A stretch of 64,000 nucleotides of DNA from Cryoendolithus antarcticus (lineage: Eukaryota > Ascomycota > Dothideomycetes > Cladosporiales > Cladosporiaceae). A program made the translations under genes and the position numbers. Shown piece by piece: positions 53,810 to 64,000 of the stretch (within the stretch, counting starts at the first letter, position 1; the number at the start of each line of letters is the position of its first letter). A model generated the notes under the pieces. The model saw only the letters and a list, made by a program, of their open reading frames with translations, had not been told where the DNA came from and ran no database searches. The stretch covers positions 186,001 through 250,000 of the forward strand of contig NAJO01000002.1 in NCBI GenBank assembly GCA_002077065.1. Direction: 5' to 3'.

Positions 53810-55882
53810 TCACAAAGGAGTGGAACAACCAAAGCTGGTGGCGACGGTTCCATCAGGCCCGAAAATTGAAATCAAGCCCTCCACGGCAGCCCAAGTTCCC
53901 ATACCCGAGGTAGCGAGCGCCATCAGGATGTAGATGAAGGTAGCGCCGGCAAGGATTGGTCGCTTCATGAACCCACGGATCCATCGCTTTGTCCCTCCAT
54001 CGTGACGGGTCGTGACACCCGTGACGGGGTCGAAGCCCTCGCCGGGCAGTGCCGCAGCCTCTTGGACGATGTAGCCAAAGTACAGAATTGCCGGGAAGGA
54101 GTAAGTGAAGTTCAAGCTGAACAGTCCTCCAACAAATCCAACCAAACCGCTTTTGGCACGTCAGTGGGTGTTCATAGACATAGGAGGCATGGGGGAAGAT
54201 GCCTGAAGACAACGGGGGATCGGGGGAGGGTGGCTTACTTCAAGTTGGGGACTGCAGCGGCGACAACAAAGGCGACGATCCAGTACATCGGACCAAGCCC
54301 CCACCAGAGGAAGCGGCCCTTCCTGCTGGTGATGGGAGGGAAGTGGAGGATCTCCTGGAAGACCTCGAGGTAGACAGTCTTCATGCCGATATTGAAGTAC
54401 AGGACTACAGGTTGTCAGTAAGCTGCAAAAAGGCATTCGGCCTTGGCGGAGCACTTACAAATGGCAAAGAAGCCAGTCAGGAGACCAAGTACATTACCAG
54501 CTTGCTGCAGGCGAAGAGGATTGACGACGTTGCCGATGTTGCTGGCAGAGTATTGGCCCCACTGCGAGTATACGAAGACACCGAAGAAGATGTAAACGAC
54601 ACCGATGAACAACTGGGCAATAAATAGACCCTTCCAGAAATCCATGGGATGCCTCATCTCGGCAAGGAAGGCAACGAAGAGAAGAGCGCCGCTGTAGGCG
54701 TAGACCATGACGTTGATGGCTCCGAATTGTGACGCAAACCCTACAACCTGTTGTTGATATTGAGCGGGTGGCTGACCAGCGAAAGTGGCGATGGGCTCAA
54801 GCGTCTTGATCAACGTGGAGTTGAAGATGACCTCGTAGAGTGGCTCGTAGTGCGTGCAGGAGACCAGAATGATGATGAAGGACACCACATTGAGCCAGAC
54901 CGAAAGATTGCACATCCAGCCGAGATGCTGCAGTGCGCGCAAGCTACCGGAGATCATACCGATAATCATGATGATAATCATAACCGCGGAGTAGCAGATC
55001 TTCGAACTAGCCAATTGCGCCAGCACCAGAGATTGACCGTTAATCAAGACTGCCACAGTCAAGAACTGCTGAAGCGATTGGCCGAAGTTGATGAAGTGAC
55101 GGGATTTCTTGCCGTAGATGCGTAGGAATGGATCGCCGAAGCTCAGCATGGGGAAGCGCGAAGAATCGAGAGCCAGGAAGACGCGCCAGAGGTTGTAGCC
55201 AGCGAAAGCAGCGGCAAGACCGAAGATGACATAGAGTGCGACACCAGCACCGTAGCCGACGCTAGCGAACACCTGGAGAGCTGTGTTAGTACGGCGAGTC
55301 GGTAAACATTTTAATTTAGACTTACGAAGGGAGCACCGGACCAGCCAAGGATGTCAGTCGTGATGAGGTAGAAAATCGTGCCCCACGAGGATGTTCGCAG
55401 TGCCCGCGCAGCAATACGCCATTCCTCGTTCGTGACGGTCATGTCGACGGAATTACGGCCATGGGCTGCTGTCTGGGAAGCCACGGCCTCCTCCTTCTCA
55501 CTGTTCGCATTGCTCTCACGCAACTCTTTCGTATCCTTGCCAGTGATCTTCCTCACAAGGCCAGAGACTCGGCCACCGACTGTATTGGGATTCTTCTGGA
55601 TGTAGCGCTTGTTTTCCTCTTCCTCTATCAGACGCTCTTCTTTCGCCCACTGCGTGAAGTCAGCAACCTGTCCTGGACGTGACAAGTGTGGTGACTTCAA
55701 CTTACGTAGATGAACTCTTCGAAAGTGACAGTCGCGTCAGTTCGCGCTGCCAAACCCCACACGCGCTGACGGATTTGTGGGATGCCGTCGGTGACAACGT
55801 GCTCCGCTTTTTCGCCATAAGGAGCCTCCAATGGCTCAATAGCCGAAGGGTGGGGAAACCCCAAAGGAACGACCGTAGACAT
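53810..55882 (-). CDS. AAAP-family amino acid permease
   Basis: Amino acid/auxin permease family (PF01490), like the Neurospora neutral amino acid permease. Exons 55882-55706, 55649-55326, 55272-54459, 54404-54239 and 54149-53810 give 606 residues. The first about 140 residues are a charged cytosolic N-terminus, with PQIRQRVWG, EEFIYWAKEERLIEEEE and a Lys-rich stretch. Then come TSSWGTIFYLITTDILGWSGAPFVFASVGYGAG (helix 1-2), FGQSLQQFLTVAVLINGQ, WGQYSASNIG and the membrane part completed by exons 4 and 5 (LYFNIGMKTVYLEVFQEI, NLNGLVGFVGGLFSLNFTYSFPAIL). About 11 helices. The long N-terminus is usual for this filamentous-fungal branch, I believe. Substrate unknown. Confidence 0.92.
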
Positions 55883-57379
55883 GACGGCTGTCTTTGTGAT
55901 GATACAAATAAACAGTGAAGCCCAGGACGAGTGCCAGAGGATGAGGAGAAACTCGACAAGACGGGAACCCTACATCATATATGAACCAAAGTAGCAGCTG
56001 AGCCGTGAGTACGCCACATGGCCGCACAGGATGCTTATCTTTGCAACACCCATTATTATACCGCGAATCACCAATCGCCATGGCCGCGCTAGAAGCGAGC
56101 CACATGCTTCGCGTGCAGCAAATGTCGGCTTAGCTTCGTATCAAGCATTCGACTGGCTCGCTGGCGATAGTGACCGATACGCGATGCAACCTCAACTGCC
56201 AAATTGCGAAAGCATCCCAAGCAAAGAAGGTGTGCGACAGCGCTAGCCAGCCCAGCTGCACAGATCTCGCCGCGGGTGGTGCGGAGCGTGGGACATGAAA
56301 GTGTCAGCGGCGGCGAGCTTTGCCGTATTGCGCAGGTACGAGGTGTTGGGTAGATAGAAGATTAGGACGAAAGAGGCAGGTCGTTGTAGGTAACATCAGC
56401 CAAAGAGTGGCAAAATAAGATTGAGCCGGCCCAAGCATCGACAAGCATTGGGGTGGTCGTCTCGGCTCTCTCTCATTGGCTCTAGCCCAGTGGAGAGATT
56501 TCCCCGTTCATCGGCTTATGGTGACCACTCGGGATCGATGACCGCTCATGCGTTGCAATCTGCGGGTCTTCGGACGAACCGCGCAAAGCAGCTGCACTTC
56601 GGCGATCATCCAACACAATGGTGATCGCGCGATAGCCAGGGTGTCGAGCGCATTAGACCGCACCCTGGATCGCAACATTCGATGATGCCACATCAGTGAG
56701 AGCCCACAGCGTGTCGGTAAGAAAGCGACAGAATTTTGAACAGCGTTCCCGGTGAGCATTCGGTAGGCCCAACGAGGAAGGCGCTCAAGTGAGTTCAATG
56801 TCTGGAATCTAGATGCCCTCGTGACCATACCGGATGGCGCGTCCACCGAAACCTACAATATTTCGCACTGCGCTACGTTTTACACTCAGTGCTACCCCGC
56901 TAGCAGGCCATGTGGCGCTATATTCGCATGAACTCTGTCCTCAATACCATGAACGCCTCTCCACGCGTACAGTAGCATCGTGATCGACATCAGGGAGAGA
57001 CCCGCTCACGTGGGATCAGGGCTGGCATTCACACGAAGTAACCTTGGTTGCAGATACTGTACGCGACCAGGTACCGGGGCGAGCGGTGAATAAGTGCGGC
57101 GGATAGAAGGTTTCGAGAGCCGAACAAGCATGTGCAGTCCAGATTGGCTCACAGTCAAGACTGAAGTCAAGCTTTGCCACGACAGCGACCCAGCGTTGGC
57201 AGACACCATTGAAAGGCACTCTGTCCCGGTGTTACCGAGCACGTGCTCGAGATTGGAGATACGCGTCACTCGTCCTGTCCCTGCATTATTGCAATGCATA
57301 CCTCCCCGTTCTATGGTTCTACTAGTACATGGGTATCTTAAGCATTAGCATAGCAAGCAGACCGTCCGACGCCAGCTCC
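55883..57379. other. Intergenic: helicase 3' region and permease promoter
   Basis: About 1.5 kb without a recognised gene. Short ORFs overlap on both strands. Confidence 0.5.
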
Positions 57380-59151
57380 TCATTTCGCCCCACCTCTCCC
57401 ACGACTTGCGCTGCCACCCCGGCCCCTGGCAGCGCCACCACCGCCACGACCTCCGCGTCCGCGACCACCGCCCCTACCACCGCCACCGCCACCATTGCGC
57501 TCACCACCAATACGCTCGCCTCCCATATGCCTTTCGACCGGCGATCCTGCACGTTTGGGTGCACCGCCGCCACGGCCGCCGCCTCCGCCGCCTCTTCCAC
57601 CCCTTGACTCTCTTGCGATGGTACCCACGTTAAGCCCTTGGACGCCCTTCAACCCCATCTTACCCACGACCATCTTGTCGATCATGGGTGGCTCCGGCAA
57701 GCCCATTGCTTCAGCATGCTCGTTGGCCTGTGCGACCAGCCCTTCGTTAGTGAGCTGTAGCTGCCGCGTGAATGTCTTGTGGAAGCCGAGCCAACCCTGG
57801 TAAGCCTTGTTCTTGACAGTCTCGTCGACATTGCCGAATGCGCGTAGTACATCATTATTGGAAGCATTGGCAGGACCGCTCATATCCTCAGGGTATGGGT
57901 TGATAGGCAGCTTGCGGTTGACCTTCAAGAAGAATGACTCGCGCTGAGTGAGCAGGATCACAGCTCTGCCTTCATTGCCAGCACGCGCAGTGCGCCCAAC
58001 GCGGTGCACGTACTGCTCGCCACTTGATGGCAGACCAACTTGGATGACGAGCGTGACGTTTGGGAAGTCCATACCGCGACCGATCACATCGCTTGCGAAC
58101 ATGACACCCGCAGAAGCAGCCTTGAACTCGTCGGTCGTGCGAGTTCGTGCGTTTTGCGATAGACGGGATTGCAGCTGGAAGACAGCCATGCGCCGACCGA
58201 GCAATTGAGTGAACACGGCGTGCATGAGAGCGACGCCGTTGGCGGTGGTGCCGAAGACGATAACCTTGAAGTCGTTCGGGGTTTGCTCGAATTCGCGGAG
58301 GAGCAGGGCGTATAGGGTGGAGTAGGTGTTATAGATCGATGGCGTGATGATCGAGTACTGAGTGACTTTGTCGATCGTGGGTGTCTCGTTGGGGTCGACA
58401 GTGGACAGCTCAGTGTAGCCGGGCCGAAGGACCTTTGGTAGGACTTCCTTAATCTTCGGCGGGACGGTCGCCGAGAAGCACATACCCTGCCATCCATTCG
58501 TTTTAGGTGGCAGACTTCTCAAGATCTGATTGATCGCCACGAGGAACCCGGACTCCAGCATGGTGTCCGCTTCGTCCAGAACCAGCGTGCGGATGTTGGC
58601 GAACTTGTCAGCAACATAGCCGTCTGACAAATAGTCGTTCAATCGACCAGGAGTGGCCACTAAAACTCGGGGATTGCCGTTCAGGAACTTCTTCAATTCG
58701 CGATCTTTCGAAGTGCCACCATATGCCGTGTGGCACTCGAGGGGCGGCTGCATTTGAGATGTGAGGGCATTGCACTCCTTTGCGATCTGAAGCGCGAGCT
58801 CTCTCGTTGGTGACAGTATAAGAATCTGTACTTGTCCTTTCGGCGATGCAGGCTGTATGAGCAGTGAGTGGAGCGCAGGAAGCAGGAATGCGATAGTCTT
58901 GCCAGTTCCGGTATGGGCTCGGACAAGGCAGTCTGATTGGAATGAAGGTAGCTCGCTGAGAGTCTTGTGCTGAACAGGGCTCATGGTGCTGCGATGCATC
59001 AGTCTTCTCCTCACTTGACCTCGTCGCAGGCCGTACGTGAATCGATGCATGCGTACTCATATCCCATCACTTCCAAGCCTTTCAGCAGGCGAGCATCGAT
59101 GCGACCTCGCATCGTGCTGAAGAGCGTGCCGCTATTCGGTACGGTGGCCAT
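57380..59151 (-). CDS. DEAD-box RNA helicase, MSS116 type, with RGG tail
   Basis: Exons 59151-59057 and 58988-57380 give 567 residues. The first splice creates EVMGYDTMSPVQHKTL (Q-motif region). Motifs: AHTGTGKT (I), PTRELA (Ia), DEAD (II), SAT (III), SDVIGRGMD (V), HRVGRTARAG (VI). The region after the core (AYQGWLGFHKTFTRQL, EPPMIDKMVVGKMGLKGV) is characteristic of Mss116-like mitochondrial helicases, which act as RNA chaperones in group I/II intron splicing. The last about 75 residues are Gly/Arg-rich with many RGG units. Only about 33 residues precede the Q motif and they do not form an obvious mitochondrial presequence, so the start may be incomplete or the protein not mitochondrial. Confidence 0.9.
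57383..57605 (-). repeat. Gly/Arg (RGG) low-complexity coding tract
   Basis: Imperfect GGN/CGN codon repeats at the helicase 3' end, coding RGG/RGR units. Such tails bind RNA and are often arginine-methylated. Confidence 0.8.
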
Positions 59152-59425
59152 ATTTGAGTAAATTGTCGTGGATGGAGGGGTGTAGGTTGATATGGGTTGG
59201 AAGATATCAGGCAAGGAAGTTTTCAATCATCAATAGTTGAGATCTGAGATACTGCTAGCGCAGGCGTAGGCAGCGGCCCGGCCGGCTCGAGCCTTGACCT
59301 CATCCCCGAAGCGAGACATTTCCATTGTCCTTTCATTTGCTTTCACCTGCTTGCTGAGACAACGAACGCAATACATCATGCGAGATCCCACAAACCATGC
59401 CATCAGCTTTAACGCGAACTGCCGC

Positions 59426-61231
59426 CTACAAGGATCCTTTGTTCATCCGAGACAAGACTTCCATCATCTTGCTCCCGTGGCACTCGCTCGGTCCATCGAC
59501 TTCCGCCACAGCTGATGTATCTCTCTTGAAATTGATCCCAGCAGACACAGTCGCACAGTTGTACTGTGCCTCTGCAGCCTTGAGCTGACAAACCGACTTC
59601 GCCTTACATGCTGCATCGCAACTTGGCACGTCCCACCCACGACTCTTACGTGCGTTGTACTGCTGGAAGACCGCATCATTGCTCTGGAATACTGCCGTCA
59701 GATTGTGCCAGAACGCTGGCGTCAGTTCGGCACTCGCTGCTGTCACTGGTGGCGAGACAAGTGGACCATATGCTTCCTTCGCGGAATAGTACTTTGTCCA
59801 CACCGGGCTAGTCTGGTATGTCGCAGCTTCGAGACTTGTGCTGTAGACTGTCACGTCCAGCACACCAAATGTGACTGGGTCGACAGTGTAGACTTTGAAA
59901 GCTGGTGAGCCAGATGTGGGCGTCAGAGCTGGAGCGATGTGCGAGATACTATTCGCCGTCCTCGCTGACTGCACAGAGTACGAGCTGTAGCCGATCTGGA
60001 AGTCATCCTTGTGTGTATGGCCGAAGAAAAGACCAGCGATCGTGGCGTCGTATCGGTTCAAGATCTGCCCGAGGTAGTTGCTGCCGTCGCGGAATGCATC
60101 GTTAACACCAAAAGGCATATGGCCGATGATGATTGCTCTCTGGCCGGCTGTCTCGGCTGCTTGCAGCTCGCTCACCAGCCATGCCAGCTGGCCATCGGGA
60201 TCGTACTGAATGGTCTTCTCATATAGCCAGAAGTTCTGCTTGTAGTAGAAGTTGGTGTTGACAGAGATGACTTTGAGATTGTAGTTTGGCAACTTGTAAG
60301 AATACGCGCCGTACTTGTCTGCTTGACCAGCTGCGGAAGATCCAATCCACTTCTGCCACTTGGCAGACAGAGTGTCGTACACATACTGACTTGATATAGT
60401 GGTGTCGATGTTGTTTGGTGGGAACGAGTTGACAGGCGCGGCATCGTGGTTCCCTGTAGCAGCGAAGACTGGCATGCCAAGCTTGCTGGCCATTGTCGCA
60501 TACGCATCATTTAGGTCACCAGTCACTTCAGCTTGATTGACAAGCCAAACGGCGCCCTCGACGACATCGCCTGTGAACAGCGCGAATGTAGCGTTGGGAG
60601 CCACCTGACCGATGGCAGCGTACAGGCTTTGCTCGAGTGTCTTGGGTGAGTCACACTGATGGTTCCCGTTGGGGCCTGCAGGGTACTGCGTCTTGCCTGG
60701 CGCATCACTAGTAGTGTAGGGCCGGCAGCAGATGTTCTTCGTGCAGTTGTAGTTGGCGCCGACTGTATACGACAAATCGACATGAATGTCCGAGAAGTGC
60801 ACAATCTGAATTGGGCTCTGGCCGCTCGGCGCTGGTCGTGTCTTCGCCGGCTTTGCGGTAGGGAAGCTGACTGAGTACGGGCGAACAGCTTGGAGTGGGC
60901 AGAGTCCAAAGATTGTCGTGCAGAACCACGTGCTAGTGTAAGATGGGATCGTCATCCCACGTAAGTCATGCGCCAGGATGGGTCCCTCAAGGCCGATGGC
61001 ACCAGCGCAGACATCTGGGTCTTCGGCGCCGGATAGAATACAGACGCCAGTGATGACGGAGACGAAGGCATCGTTACCGAGAGCTGCAACGCCTTTAAGT
61101 GCCAGCAGCAAGGCGCTGCAGCCAGCGCATGTGGTCGTCGCTTCGATCAGGTCATAGATGGTTGAGGCATTCTGCGCAGAACATAGGGAGAGGAGGGAGA
61201 ACAGAACGATCGAGAACACAGAGTGCTTCAT
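59426..61231 (-). CDS. Acid sphingomyelinase-type phosphodiesterase, secreted
   Basis: Hydrolyses sphingomyelin or related phospho-head groups. Single exon, 601 residues. Signal peptide MKHSVFSIVLFSLLSLCSA. A saposin B domain follows (about 30-105, with Cys pairs CAGC, GVC and DVC). The metallophosphatase core has all metal-binding blocks: FSDIHVD, FTGDVVEG, ATGNHDA, IIGHMPFG and FFGHTHKD. The C-terminal domain contains paired Cys (SCDAACKAKSVC). Several N-glycosylation sites (NATF, NCTK, NLTA). Likely vacuolar or secreted. Its neighbour is a second secreted phosphatase on the same strand. Confidence 0.95.
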   Translation of the reverse strand: MKHSVFSIVLFSLLSLCSAQNASTIYDLIEATTTCAGCSALLLALKGVAALGNDAFVSVITGVCILSGAEDPDVCAGAIGLEGPILAHDLRGMTIPSYTSTWFCTTIFGLCPLQAVRPYSVSFPTAKPAKTRPAPSGQSPIQIVHFSDIHVDLSYTVGANYNCTKNICCRPYTTSDAPGKTQYPAGPNGNHQCDSPKTLEQSLYAAIGQVAPNATFALFTGDVVEGAVWLVNQAEVTGDLNDAYATMASKLGMPVFAATGNHDAAPVNSFPPNNIDTTISSQYVYDTLSAKWQKWIGSSAAGQADKYGAYSYKLPNYNLKVISVNTNFYYKQNFWLYEKTIQYDPDGQLAWLVSELQAAETAGQRAIIIGHMPFGVNDAFRDGSNYLGQILNRYDATIAGLFFGHTHKDDFQIGYSSYSVQSARTANSISHIAPALTPTSGSPAFKVYTVDPVTFGVLDVTVYSTSLEAATYQTSPVWTKYYSAKEAYGPLVSPPVTAASAELTPAFWHNLTAVFQSNDAVFQQYNARKSRGWDVPSCDAACKAKSVCQLKAAEAQYNCATVSAGINFKRDTSAVAEVDGPSECHGSKMMEVLSRMNKGSL

Positions 61232-61787
61232 CTTCTCAGATACTTCTGTCCTGGTGACTGTGGACGCTTTGGACCGTAAACCACGCGGGCATCGACGGAC
61301 TATATGACCGACGAGGGCATCCAGACACTCACATGGAAAGCATCAAATGGCTGCGAGAGGTCAACACGTGGTTCTTGCTTCCCCTTCATTCGTGAAACCG
61401 CTCTCACGTTCGCTATAATGTCGACTGTATAATGCTCTTCACATATGCAGTATATAGTGCTACTTCGTTTGGAGCGACTGTGCCCTACCACAAATTGACA
61501 AACCCGACTCGGATCTAGGGGGCGCGTTACACGTGCCTGAGGAACAGGATTGTTCTCGGCCAAGTTCTGGACATGAAGCATCGCTTACATGCACGATGCC
61601 GGGAGATAGCTTGTTGTACGTCTGTACTTTGGAACCGCTACCGAATGTGGCAGGTCGCTTAGCGCACCGAGCCCTCAAACAGGAGTTCTAGCCGGAACTT
61701 GCCAGCCTCCTCAGGGTTTTCGACACTCGCGACGGTAAATGCCGCATACCAAACTCTGTACGACGCATACGAAGCCTGAATTGAGCT
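61232..61787. other. Intergenic: histidine phosphatase 3' region and sphingomyelinase promoter
   Basis: About 555 bp; no gene recognised. Confidence 0.5.
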
Positions 61788-63370
61788 CTACGGCCTGACG
61801 ACATACTCGAACGGCAGCCCCAGATTCGTCAAGAACATCGTCTTGTCCTGCCCAGCAGGCACAAGACTCGAGTTCGCAATCCCACAAGCCTTCACAAACC
61901 CTCCAAATGCTGCATTCTTTTTCGCAACAAGCGCTTGATACTTGCTCAGCGCACAGCTCTTGCCAGGACCGCCTTGACAGCCAGCGACAGGGTAGACCTG
62001 ATCATTGAGCTTGATACGCATGTACAGCCCTTGGCTTCCACAATTCAAACGCTCGAAGCCTATGGTGCCGCGCATCGTGACGAATGTGCTGGATTTGTAG
62101 ATGCGGTTCTTGTCGATGCGGGTCGCAGGAAGGGGCTTCTGGTCGTCGTAGATGCCAAGAGCAGCTGCGAGCTGGCTGATCTGTCCATCGTTCGTGAAGG
62201 TCGCGATGAGTGGGTTCGGCGTGAAGGGAGATGTGCCATTTGCGTTGGTATAAGTCGCGTTCGGCCCGTCCACAAAGCGTTGTACGAGCGCGACGAGGAA
62301 TGGTAGCATCAGCTGCTGCTCGATATCTGTGCCAGGGCCTGTGCCGTAGTACTTGAGGTGAAGTCAGTACACGTGTATTCGATGTAGCACCAAGTGCGAG
62401 GAGCACGACATGCACTTACATATCTGATGTCTTGAGCATACTCGTACTGCTCGATCTCATGCTTCTTCAGCACATTGCACCACGGACTCGTCCGGCCAGT
62501 AATCTGTGTCTCGAAGCCGCACAAGGTGGCGAAGGTAGTGATGTCAGAAGCAGTGAAGTTGAGCCCACTGAAAAGTCCATTTATACGAGTCACAATGGGT
62601 GGCAGGTAGATATTGGCCCATGTTGTCGCATTGATACCTCCGCTAGTATCGTTGTACAGTGGGCAGAGGTCGGACGGAGCAAGCGAATTGGCAATTGAGC
62701 GTGGGTCAGTGTTGTTAAGCACGTAGACTCTGCCAAGATCAGTGGCATTGGGACCAAGGTAGCCGCGAGCAAAAAGGCGTGCAGAGTCGACGACTCGATA
62801 GCCTGTCTCCTGGTAGCGGTTTGCCCACAGCACGTACGGCGTGTTCTCCTTGTAGAAGCTTGGGTAGTTCCAACGATACTCCACGCCCATATCGTACAGC
62901 TCCTTGTAGCCTCCCAGTGACACTTGGGATAGCTGAGCAGCTGGATTGGTGAGCACTGGCTGCCATGTCTTCAGGAAGTCCAGGTCTCGGTCCTTGACCG
63001 TGAACGTAGCGTTTTGGATCTGTGCAGCATGAGACAGGTGCAGTCATCGACAAGGAATGGTCATCTACCTTCGCAGCCAAGGTTACCCAGCCATTGTATG
63101 CCCCCGGATCAGGATACCTCGAGCCATGTCTCGACGTCAAGGCGGCCTGATCTATTCGACAGCCTTGCGGAGCTTCGGGTGAGATATTGTTGACATTCGG
63201 ACCAGAGAACCAAGGCTACGTCGAAGACTTCTTCAGCGATCAGGTGACTTTCGATAGTTGATGGGGTCAACACGTACACTGTTCCCTCCGAGATGCTGCA
63301 GCGGATCAAACGACTCGGCTGCAGTGGACACGACAAGCGCGGTGAGGATGAAGCGTGCAGGTACAAGCAT
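61788..63370 (-). CDS. Secreted histidine acid phosphatase (MINPP/phytase-like)
   Basis: Exons 63370-63278, 63215-63069, 63019-62420 and 62351-61788 give 467 residues. Signal peptide MLVPARFILTALVVSTAAE. The splice gives GGNSPWFSGPNVNNISPEAPQGC, then the catalytic RHGSRYP at 60-66 (phosphohistidine His61). The body (CGFETQITGRTSPWCNVL, EIEQYEYAQDIRYYYGTGPG) matches the MINPP branch of histidine phosphatases. Where the family usually has a His-Asp pair, this protein reads FTNDGQ (Asn334-Asp335). Several N-glycosylation sites. Probably dephosphorylates inositol polyphosphates or other phosphomonoesters outside the cell. Confidence 0.9.
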
Positions 63371-64000
63371 GGTTGAGGATGTGCAGGACACTGTAGACAC
63401 GCTCTGTCTCCAACGATCTACCAATGACAGGAGCGCTGTCTACTTGTACTCCTTGTACGTACGACAAAGAAATGCGTGAAAACACTACTTTACCTTTCAA
63501 GCCTATCAAGGGACAGGCGTGCGTGCCGTAAGCCTGTGCTAAGGCTTCATCGTTGCAGAGAGTGAATATACAGCTTTGACTTCTACATGCCCACGTTTTG
63601 CTGCGGAAGAAGCCATTGGCCAAAGTTCAACGCACAGCATAGAAATCTTGATGGAGAAGTCAGAAAGTGGCAGGTGTTTTGGCGGGACTCCACAGCTCGG
63701 TTGGCATCTGCCGTCCACCGCCAAGCACGTCGGCTTCTGCCACTGTGTGCCGATCTCCTCAAGTCATGCTGTGTTTCTTGCGTCGCTCGCTTTGAGTCGT
63801 ATCATATGACTGCACCCATATGTTCACTGCTCCATGAGTATCAAGTATGACCCATGAAGCATCTCTCACCTCCAATGAATGCAGATAGTCGGTCGGGTAG
63901 CGGCTCAGAACGCTGCAAGCGAAATCCAGCCATCACGATGCTGTATTACTGTGAACATATGTCAACGAACGCCCATTCCATCGATCCTATCGCCAGACTC
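63371..64000. other. Right end of window: phosphatase promoter and unassigned sequence
   Basis: About 630 bp. No coding sequence recognised; the promoter of the histidine phosphatase gene lies here. Confidence 0.5.

Noticed and set aside
1..64000. tRNA, rRNA, CRISPR, transposon or viral remnant
   Set aside because: No tRNA B-box pattern outside genes, no regular spaced repeats, no transposase, reverse transcriptase or integrase motifs seen.
2812..64000. Secondary-metabolite gene cluster
   Set aside because: SDRs, an MFS transporter and regulators are present but scattered between housekeeping genes, and no polyketide synthase, NRPS, terpene synthase or P450 is seen.

Overview
The window is nuclear DNA of a filamentous ascomycete. 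The signs are short introns (about 49-90 bp) with GT...AG ends, compact genes, and fungal-only families: PTH11/SAT4-type rhodopsin-like receptor, Zn2Cys6 regulators, DUF6536, YJU2. The gene set and style suggest a Dothideomycete, possibly near Mycosphaerellales/Capnodiales. That placement is inference; no rRNA or marker locus is present to prove it. I find 29 supported protein genes and no tRNA, rRNA, transposon or CRISPR array.

Left part (1-17.6 kb), mostly housekeeping: cysteinyl-tRNA synthetase (5' end outside the window), a four-exon atypical short-chain dehydrogenase, cytosolic glutamyl-tRNA synthetase, MET12-type methylenetetrahydrofolate reductase divergent from an NADH pyrophosphatase of the NPY1 type, splicing factor YJU2, a seven-helix fungal receptor-like protein, a 2.1 kb gene-poor stretch, a small conserved protein, a Ca3427-like periplasmic-binding-fold protein and a secreted HNH (DUF1524) nuclease-like protein.

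Accessory-looking part (18-28.2 kb): a Zn2Cys6 regulator divergent from a classical SDR, then a large regulator with two C2H2 fingers, a Zn2Cys6 cluster and a polyglutamine tract, divergent from a DUF6536 membrane protein.

Middle (28.5-49.4 kb): TAF6, nucleoside diphosphate kinase divergent from glucosidase II alpha, an epoxide-hydrolase-like protein whose expected catalytic histidine is not seen, S-adenosylmethionine decarboxylase with a long leader, a small conserved protein, a DUF924 protein, the eIF4A-III-like helicase FAL1 divergent from the SF3a60/Prp9 splicing factor, and a sulfite-oxidase-like molybdoenzyme.

Right part (49.5-64 kb): an MFS sugar-type transporter divergent from a D-2-hydroxyacid dehydrogenase, an AAAP amino acid permease, an MSS116-type DEAD-box helicase with an RGG tail, and two neighbouring secreted phosphate-releasing enzymes (acid sphingomyelinase and a MINPP/phytase-like histidine phosphatase).

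Splice sites were placed by eye from frame continuity, GT/AG ends and recognised family motifs. All exon coordinates need transcript confirmation. I see no clear novel multi-gene system. The best leads are regulatory (the dyad plus CGG repeats at 51.4 kb, the 18-21.6 kb regulator/SDR pair, the AdoMetDC leader) and enzymes with altered catalytic residues.
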